Assembly: GCA_033720735.1 (NCBI GenBank)
Contig: JAWWBX010000119.1
Location: 1-11,431 of the forward strand
Source: B8-G4 sp033720735
GTDB taxonomy: Bacteria; Bacteroidota; Bacteroidia; Chitinophagales; Saprospiraceae
Direction of reading: 5' to 3'
Length of the DNA stretch: 11,431 bases
In this document: positions 7,144-11,431 of the stretch, piece by piece
How positions within the stretch are numbered: the stretch's first letter is position 1
Layout: each line of letters begins with the position of its first letter
Translations under genes and position numbers: made by a program
The notes under the pieces: generated by a model
Database searches by the model: none
The model's input: the letters and a program-made list of their open reading frames with translations, nothing else
What the model was told of the DNA's origin: nothing

Positions 7144-7655
7144 CGTTCCAGAAGCATGTCGCTATAGGAATGGTGGATCAGGTCTGTCTCGCTGATCCCG
7201 AGCAGGCGCATAAACGCGTCACATTCATCGGTCAGGTCCGCCAGCGGACGTGTCGCCGTGTGGTCGATGACTTCAATCTCGACAAAGCTGCCCAGTTCTT
7301 TGACCTGATCGATGTGGAACTTGACATGATCAATGAAGAAGATCTCTCGCTGCTTGTCAACGACGACCAGTGTGTCCAGTGCCGCCTCCAGCAGCGCGGT
7401 CAATTCAGAAGGGTCATGTACGGGGTAAAGGTGGACCGCGCTGTGCTTCGGCCCGGCCTGGTCCGGCCGGTGATAGAAGATCAGGTTGTTCTCGATACGA
7501 CCTGCGCGCAACTTGAGACGCCCGCGGGGTACTACGAAGTAGGTGTCGACCTGGTGATCTGTGCCCACGGCACGCGCTCCTGTACCGAGAAGTACCTGCC
7601 TCACCTGATCCGGGTTGGTACAGCGCGCCTTGATCTCCACGTTGTTGATCGGCAT
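7140..7655 (-). CDS. CYTH-domain protein (class IV adenylate cyclase / triphosphatase-like)
   Basis: A 171-residue single-domain protein of the CYTH superfamily, whose members form a tunnel that binds triphosphates with divalent metals (class IV adenylate cyclase, thiamine-triphosphatase, inorganic triphosphatase). Evidence: N-terminal NVEIKAR (Glu7, Lys9), QVDTYF, the basic GRLKLR (Lys48, Arg50), IENNLIFYHRPD (Arg63), KQREIFF (Arg103), VKFHID (Lys112), and the acidic strand FVEIEV (Glu126, Glu128). The first Glu of the ExExK signature is Asn5 here. ATG 7655 is chosen because it places the signature strand at the N-terminus; a longer start at 7730 would overlap the sulfotransferase gene. The sulfotransferase stop is 32 bp upstream, and the stop overlaps the kinase start by ATGA. 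In this group cyclase activity is often only an annotation, so the substrate must be left open (ATP, triphosphate, polyphosphate or an organic triphosphate). Confidence 0.85.
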   Translation of the reverse strand: MPINNVEIKARCTNPDQVRQVLLGTGARAVGTDHQVDTYFVVPRGRLKLRAGRIENNLIFYHRPDQAGPKHSAVHLYPVHDPSELTALLEAALDTLVVVDKQREIFFIDHVKFHIDQVKELGSFVEIEVIDHTATRPLADLTDECDAFMRLLGISETDLIHHSYSDMLLER

Positions 7656-7687
7656 GGGCGAAAGATAGGAGAATTGCAGAGTACGGT

Positions 7688-8515
7688 TCAGGACGGAAAG
7701 CCGGCACCTTCGGTCGCATAGGCCTTGCACGCCTGCCAGTCACTTTCGAAATGCGCACGGATCCGCTCAAGCGAAGATGTCGGGATCAGATCCCCGGATG
7801 GTGCCCAGCTTGCGGGTAGCAGGGCCGCCGGATAGAGAATGCTGTAGCATACGAGGAAACGCCAGCGCCGTTTGAGCCAGTCGCCCGGCTTGCGCATGTC
7901 TCCGCCGGGCTCCTCATCGTACAGCCTGAACTTCCGAATGACCTTCAGTTGCTTTTCCGAATACGAGCGGTGGACAGGCTTCAGTGAAATGTCCTCTCGT
8001 CGGTAAGTGGCACCCAGATATTTAGCGATCTGGTCGAAGAGCGTAAAGGGATCATCCTTGAGTTGATCATGGAGAAATACCGCGGGCCGGCGCCCGGTGA
8101 TCCGCTCGATGAGCTGCAGTCGCGGCAGGAAGGTCATATCATCGATCTTCCAGAATCCCTGGTCGTTGTCCAGGTCGATGAACTCGTCAAAGGACAAATA
8201 CATCCCGTTCTTGACAAACCGCCGGTACTGCGAGGCGATCCAGCTGTCGTGTTGCCGCATCATGAGAAAGAAACGGGTATCCGGGTACCGCTCGGTGAAG
8301 GACCGTACCTCGCGGTCCATCTGCCGGTCAAACTCACGGGAGATAAGCACTTTCTGGTCTTCAACCTCAGCGAGCACATCGTGAATACGGTGGTATTGTG
8401 AGCGATGGATATAGCGGATCCGCTGCAGTTGGGGAAAGAAGCGATGCTGCAGGTAAGTCGACGCGACCTTACCGAAACCGGCGTGGAAGTAGATTTCTCT
8501 GGATGGAGCTGACAT
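7688..8515 (-). CDS. Sulfotransferase-family protein
   Basis: A 275-residue protein with the PAPS-binding features of sulfotransferases, which transfer sulfate from PAPS to a hydroxyl or amine acceptor. The 5'-phosphosulfate loop is HAGFGKVAST (residues 11-20, Lys16) just after the first beta strand. The 3'-phosphate motif is RQHDSWIASQYRRF (Arg87, Ser91, Ser95). The VHRSYSEKQLKVIRKF segment (181-196) occurs near the C-terminal part of related bacterial proteins. Residues 219-239 form an unusual hydrophobic stretch after a very basic KRRWRF, which may associate with the membrane. The ATG at 8515 is preferred over one at 8581 because it puts the PAPS loop at residue 11 and lies 19 bp after a perfect TAnnTTTG promoter element. 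It is the first gene of an operon with the CYTH and kinase genes. The acceptor is unknown; a lipid, glycan or small secreted molecule are all possible. Confidence 0.8.
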   Translation of the reverse strand: MSAPSREIYFHAGFGKVASTYLQHRFFPQLQRIRYIHRSQYHRIHDVLAEVEDQKVLISREFDRQMDREVRSFTERYPDTRFFLMMRQHDSWIASQYRRFVKNGMYLSFDEFIDLDNDQGFWKIDDMTFLPRLQLIERITGRRPAVFLHDQLKDDPFTLFDQIAKYLGATYRREDISLKPVHRSYSEKQLKVIRKFRLYDEEPGGDMRKPGDWLKRRWRFLVCYSILYPAALLPASWAPSGDLIPTSSLERIRAHFESDWQACKAYATEGAGFPS

Positions 8516-8534
8516 GTGTTGCGGACGTAGCGGG

Positions 8535-8542
8535 CAAAGGTA
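8535..8542 (-). promoter_or_regulatory. -7 promoter element of the sulfotransferase-CYTH-kinase operon
   Basis: On the minus strand this reads TACCTTTG, a perfect match to the Bacteroidota -7 consensus TAnnTTTG. It lies 19 bases upstream of the sulfotransferase ATG, so a leader of about a dozen bases is expected. The -33 region falls inside the repeat copy at 8551-8580 and contains no obvious TTTG. Confidence 0.6.
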
Positions 8543-8550
8543 GCGTGGTT

Positions 8551-8580
8551 GAGGAGATTTCTCCACTCCGGTCGAAATCA
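8551..8580 (-). repeat. Dispersed palindromic repeat, ATTTC/GAAAT variant
   Basis: On the minus strand this reads TGATTTCGACCGGAGTGGAG followed by AAATCTCCTC. The arms ATTTC (8557-8561) and GAAAT (8574-8578) can pair. It is a variant of the ATTCC/GGAAT repeats that follow: one base pair of the stem has changed on both sides (C:G to T:A). This copy occupies the -33 region of the operon promoter. Confidence 0.65.
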
Positions 8581-8597
8581 CGTGGAGGGATCACCCG

Positions 8598-8634
8598 TTC
8601 ATTCCTCGACTCGCTCCGCTCACTCGGAATGACA
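8598..8634 (-). repeat. Dispersed palindromic repeat, inverted copy with longer loop
   Basis: On the minus strand it begins TGTCATTCCGAGTGAGCGGA and ends GTCGAGGAATGA. The arms are ATTCC (8601-8605) and GGAAT (8626-8630), enclosing a 20-base interior that is longer than in the next copies. It is in opposite orientation to the copies at 8668, 8722 and 8746. Confidence 0.7.
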
Positions 8635-8641
8635 AAGAGCA

Positions 8642-8694
8642 ACCCTGTAACAACGGGGAGTCGAATATGTCATTCCGAGCAAAGCCGAGGAATT
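8642..8694 (+). repeat. 53-bp tandem repeat unit, copy A
   Basis: This unit starts ACCCTGTAACAACGGGG and ends with the palindromic part TGTCATTCCGAGCAAAGCCG AGGAATT. It contains two potential hairpins: a 6-bp stem at 8643-8658 (loop AACA, one T-G pair) and the ATTCC/GGAAT pair at 8672-8676 and 8689-8693. A second, nearly identical unit follows directly. Confidence 0.8.
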
Positions 8695-8744
8695 ACCCTG
8701 TAACAACGGGGGAGTCGAATTTGTCATTCCGAGCAAAGCCGAAC
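8695..8744 (+). repeat. 53-bp tandem repeat unit, copy B (3' truncated)
   Basis: This unit directly follows copy A and repeats it with one extra G in the G-run (8708-8712), one A-to-T change and a lost right arm: it stops at GAAC instead of GAGGAATT. The next palindromic copy is fused to the break, so its hairpin can no longer form. Confidence 0.8.
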
Positions 8745-8772
8745 TTGTCATTCCGACCAACGTCGAGGAATA
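8745..8772 (+). repeat. Dispersed palindromic repeat, third direct copy
   Basis: The sequence TTGTCATTCCGACCAACGTC followed by GAGGAATA has intact arms ATTCC (8750-8754) and GGAAT (8767-8771), with an extra GAC/GTC pairing inside. It is joined directly to the truncated copy B and lies 36 bp before the mfd promoter element. Confidence 0.7.
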
Positions 8773-8808
8773 AACAACCACCCCCTCCTTCCTGTTACCA
8801 CAAGCGTT

Positions 8809-8816
8809 TATCTTTG
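8809..8816 (+). promoter_or_regulatory. -7 promoter element of mfd
   Basis: TATCTTTG is a perfect match to TAnnTTTG. Only five bases (cgccc) separate it from the GTG at 8822, so transcription starting at the usual distance would begin at or next to the start codon. The expected -33 TTTG is not clear; the region around 8785-8796 reads CTCCTTCCTGTT. This element also decides the start codon, since in-frame codons upstream to 8774 contain no ATG and would lie before the transcript. Confidence 0.65.
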
Positions 8817-8821
8817 CGCCC

Positions 8822-11431
8822 GTGGAGAATTTGACCCGTCTCCTGCAGCATTACGCAGGCGACGCACGTGTTGGCCAGCTGGCACAAACCCTCAACAGCC
8901 CCCGACCACAACGCATCTTCCTGAGTGGTGTGACGGGAGCACTGGATTCCTTTGTCCTGTCGGGACTGTTTCAACGCGGATTCAGGCATCATTTGATCAT
9001 CGCAACCGATAAAGAGGCGGCAGCCTACACCTTTAATACGCTCAGCAATTTGCTGCCGGGCAGGACGATCCATTTTCTGCCCGATTCATTCAAACGACCG
9101 CTGCAATTCGACCTGCTTAACCCGCAGCATACCCTGCAGCGCACCGAAGTGGTCAACCACCTGGCACGTGATCACACGGAGCATGCCATCATCGTCACCT
9201 ATCCGGAGGCCCTGATCGAAAAAGTGGTGTCGCCCGGCGCATTGGCAAGGCGCAAGATCACTATCACTCGCTCGCAGACGATTGACCTGGATCGGCTCAT
9301 CGCCCAACTCGTAGACCTTGGATTTACACATACCGATTTTGTCTACGAACCGGGCCAGATCTCGGTGCGTGGCGGCATCATCGATATCTTCACCTTCGGG
9401 AATGAATGGCCGTACCGGATCGAGCTGTTCGACGACGAGGTGGAGAGCATCCGCACCTTCGATCCATTTACACAGTTATCCAAGAAAGAGATCCACAGCC
9501 TGTCGGTCATCCCCAACATCAATTCGGATGAAGTGATCGACGAGCGGGTCAACTTTGAGGATGTCCTGCCCGATCAGACGGTCTGCTGGGTCTACGACTG
9601 GCAACATCTGCTGGATCGCGTTCAGATCGCGTACGAAAAGGCGATGTCGATCGAACTCAAAGATCTCGACCAGGATGACGAAGACCTGCTGCGCTACCTG
9701 CGCAATGACGCCTTTCTGCCAACGCGCGCGGTGATCTCGAGCCTGGAGCAGCGCCACCTGCTCCTGCAGCGACAGGGCGGCATCCCCACCGGGGTCGAGG
9801 TGGCGTTCGGATCGACACCACAGCCGAGTTTCAACAAGAATTTCGACCTGCTCATCCGCACTCTGCAGTCCAATGACCGGCAGGGATTGACGACCCATCT
9901 GTTTACGGACAACACCAAGCAGATCGAGCGGTTTTACAGCATTTTCGAGGACCTTGAGGCGAAGGTGTCCTTCCACCCGGTGCCTGTTTCCATCCACGCG
10001 GGCTTTGTCGACCGCAATGGTGGAATTGTCTGCTATACCGACCATCAGATCTTTGAGCGCTTCCACCGCTACAAGCTGCGGCGCGGGTTTACCCGCGAAC
10101 AGGCCCTCAACCTCAAGATGCTCCGCGACCTGGTGCCCGGCGATTTCGTGACCCACATCGATCACGGGATCGGGCGCTATTCCGGACTGGAAAAGATCGA
10201 GATCAATGGCCACACTCAGGAGTCGGTCCGCCTGATCTACAAGAACAACGATATCCTCTACATCAGCATCAATTCGCTCCACAAGATCAGCAAGTACGTG
10301 GGCAAGGAGGGTACGCCCCCGGCGCTGAGCAAACTCGGTGGTGATGCGTGGGCCAACCTCAAGCGCAAGACCAAGCGCAAGGTGCAGGATATCGCCAAAA
10401 ACCTGATCAAGCTTTACGCGCAACGCAGGCAATCTAAGGGGTTTGCCTTCCCGCCGGACGGGTATCTGCAAAACGAGTTGGAGGCCTCCTTTATCTATGA
10501 GGACACGCCCGATCAGATCACCACCACGCAGGCCGTCAAGGAAGACATGATGAAGCCCTACCCGATGGACCGCCTGATCTGCGGTGATGTCGGATTCGGC
10601 AAGACCGAGATCGCCATCCGCGCAGCCTTCAAGGCCGTCATGGGTGGCAAGCAAGTGGCGGTACTCGTGCCCACCACCATCCTGGCCCTGCAGCACAACC
10701 AGACATTCAAGGAGCGGCTGGCCTCATTCGGCGTGGAGATCGACTATGTCAATCGCTTCAAGACGCAGGGTCAGCGCAACAAGATCTTCCAGCGGCTGAA
10801 GGACGGCAAGCTCGACATCGTGATCGGCACCCACGGCCTGCTCAACAAGGATGTCGGCTTCAAGGACCTCGGTCTCCTGATCGTGGATGAGGAGCAGAAG
10901 TTCGGGGTAAAGGCCAAGGAACGCCTGCGTGAGCTGAAAGTCAACGTCGACACGCTGACCCTGACCGCCACGCCGATCCCGCGGACCCTGCAGTTCTCGC
11001 TGTTGGGTGCCCGAGACCTTTCGATCATCCGCACCCCGCCACCCAACCGGCAGCCGATCCACACCGAGCGGCGCGTCTTTAACAACGAGCTGGTCAAGGA
11101 GGCCATCTACTACGAAGTGAACCGCGGCGGACAGGTCTTTTTTGTCCACAACCGCGTCAAGACGCTACCAGAAGTGATGGGCATGCTGCAACGGCTTTGC
11201 CCGGACGTCGACTTTGCCATGGCGCACGGCAAGATGGAATCGCGCACCCTGGAAGAAACCCTGCTCGGCTTTATTGACCGCGCCTACGACGTCCTGGTCT
11301 GCACCAACATTATCGAGACCGGCCTCGACATCCCCAATGCCAACACCATCATTATCAACAATGCGCACCAGTTCGGGCTCAGCGACCTGCACCAACTCAG
11401 GGGACGGGTCGGGCGATCCAACAAGAAAGCA
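8822..11431 (+). CDS. mfd: Transcription-repair coupling factor Mfd (3' partial)
   Basis: Mfd is the cytosolic DNA translocase that finds RNA polymerase stalled at lesions, pushes it off and recruits UvrA for nucleotide excision repair. 870 codons are visible and the frame runs off the right edge. From the N-terminus: a UvrB-like module with LPDSFKRP (about residue 91) and YEPGQISVRGGIIDIF (175-190); the CarD-like RNA-polymerase-interacting domain LVPGDFVTHIDHGIGRYSG to YISINSLHKISKYVG (about 436-493); then the superfamily 2 helicase with Walker A GDVGFGKTE (588-596, Lys594), DEEQKFG (689-695), TATPIPRTL, and the motifs TNIIETGLDIPNA and QLRGRVGRS near the end. This is the order in known Mfd proteins (about 1100-1150 residues), so roughly 250 residues, including the C-terminal UvrA-binding-control domain, are missing only because the window ends. 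The GTG start follows a promoter element by 5 bp. The similar translocase RecG is excluded by the UvrB-like N-terminus and the polymerase-interacting domain. Confidence 0.97.
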   Translation, partial: MENLTRLLQHYAGDARVGQLAQTLNSPRPQRIFLSGVTGALDSFVLSGLFQRGFRHHLIIATDKEAAAYTFNTLSNLLPGRTIHFLPDSFKRPLQFDLLNPQHTLQRTEVVNHLARDHTEHAIIVTYPEALIEKVVSPGALARRKITITRSQTIDLDRLIAQLVDLGFTHTDFVYEPGQISVRGGIIDIFTFGNEWPYRIELFDDEVESIRTFDPFTQLSKKEIHSLSVIPNINSDEVIDERVNFEDVLPDQTVCWVYDWQHLLDRVQIAYEKAMSIELKDLDQDDEDLLRYLRNDAFLPTRAVISSLEQRHLLLQRQGGIPTGVEVAFGSTPQPSFNKNFDLLIRTLQSNDRQGLTTHLFTDNTKQIERFYSIFEDLEAKVSFHPVPVSIHAGFVDRNGGIVCYTDHQIFERFHRYKLRRGFTREQALNLKMLRDLVPGDFVTHIDHGIGRYSGLEKIEINGHTQESVRLIYKNNDILYISINSLHKISKYVGKEGTPPALSKLGGDAWANLKRKTKRKVQDIAKNLIKLYAQRRQSKGFAFPPDGYLQNELEASFIYEDTPDQITTTQAVKEDMMKPYPMDRLICGDVGFGKTEIAIRAAFKAVMGGKQVAVLVPTTILALQHNQTFKERLASFGVEIDYVNRFKTQGQRNKIFQRLKDGKLDIVIGTHGLLNKDVGFKDLGLLIVDEEQKFGVKAKERLRELKVNVDTLTLTATPIPRTLQFSLLGARDLSIIRTPPPNRQPIHTERRVFNNELVKEAIYYEVNRGGQVFFVHNRVKTLPEVMGMLQRLCPDVDFAMAHGKMESRTLEETLLGFIDRAYDVLVCTNIIETGLDIPNANTIIINNAHQFGLSDLHQLRGRVGRSNKKA

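Noticed and set aside
6939..7721. 260-codon plus-strand frame across the CYTH and kinase genes
   Set aside because: It covers two well-supported minus-strand genes and their ATGA junction; the translation shows no family motif.
8398..8703. 101-codon plus-strand frame running into the repeat cluster
   Set aside because: Its C-terminal half is a translation of the dispersed palindromic repeats (SFLDSLRSLGMTK, HSEQSRGIT), a familiar source of false gene calls, and its first half is antisense to the sulfotransferase.
8642..8744. Possible CRISPR array
   Set aside because: There are only two direct units, they adjoin without a spacer, each contains different hairpins, and no cas gene is present.
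9476..10696. 406-codon open frame on the minus strand inside mfd
   Set aside because: It is the complement of conserved Mfd domains, including the polymerase-interacting region, with low-complexity Asp/Val/Leu-rich translation and no homology I recognise.
8822..11431. RecG helicase as an alternative identity for the right-edge gene
   Set aside because: The N-terminal UvrB-like module and the CarD-like polymerase-interacting domain before the Walker A motif are specific to Mfd.
1..11431. Novel defence, phage or secondary-metabolite system
   Set aside because: No integrase, transposase, toxin-antitoxin pair, nuclease-helicase defence pair, NRPS/PKS or phage gene is visible; every sizeable gene falls in a known housekeeping, envelope or enzyme family except one small lipoprotein.

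Overview
The window is about 11.4 kb of ordinary, densely coded bacterial chromosome with a moderately high GC content. It most likely comes from a member of Bacteroidota. The evidence is: (1) near-start promoter elements of the form TAnnTTTG, the -7 element known from Bacteroidota, at 8809-8816, 8542-8535 (minus strand) and, with one mismatch, 832-839; (2) little sign of Shine-Dalgarno sequences; (3) a mevalonate-kinase-like GHMP kinase that resembles the Bacteroidota type from memory; (4) short dispersed palindromic repeats in nearly every gene-free gap. The finer taxonomy cannot be decided from this window.

Layout, left to right. 1-453 (+) is the catalytic C-terminus of an S9 (prolyl oligopeptidase/acylaminoacyl peptidase type) serine peptidase. 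It is followed by a 391-bp gap holding a tiny second copy of that gene's 3' end and two inverted AT-rich repeats. 845-2200 (+) encodes a GH13 alpha-amylase-family lipoprotein. Three TGAA-loop hairpins at 2211-2326 separate it from a convergent, very large exported Asp-box (BNR/VPS10-like) beta-propeller protein at 5518-2360 (-). Divergent from the latter is a small unrecognised lipoprotein at 5681-6229 (+). Convergent with the lipoprotein is a three-gene minus-strand operon: sulfotransferase (8515-7688), CYTH-domain triphosphate-binding protein (7655-7140) and GHMP/mevalonate-type kinase (7143-6256). The last two overlap by ATGA. A 300-bp divergent promoter region with at least five copies of a 'CATTCCGA...TCGAGGAAT' repeat follows, and then mfd (transcription-repair coupling factor) runs from 8822 off the right edge.

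How the genes relate. The left half is mostly envelope or exported material: the amylase and the small protein carry lipoprotein signals, and the giant Asp-box protein carries an ordinary signal peptide. These may support polymer scavenging, but nothing shows that they are co-regulated. The right half is cytosolic: a small operon with a kinase step plausibly in isoprenoid precursor synthesis, and a housekeeping DNA-repair gene.

I do not see a new defence, mobile or biosynthetic system. The most informative unusual signals are non-coding: the remnant of a vanished tandem peptidase paralogue with only silent differences, the identical 5-nt spacing from promoter element to start codon in the amylase and mfd genes (which predicts leaderless or nearly leaderless mRNAs), the hairpin repeats with a paired base change, and the tightly coupled CYTH-kinase pair.
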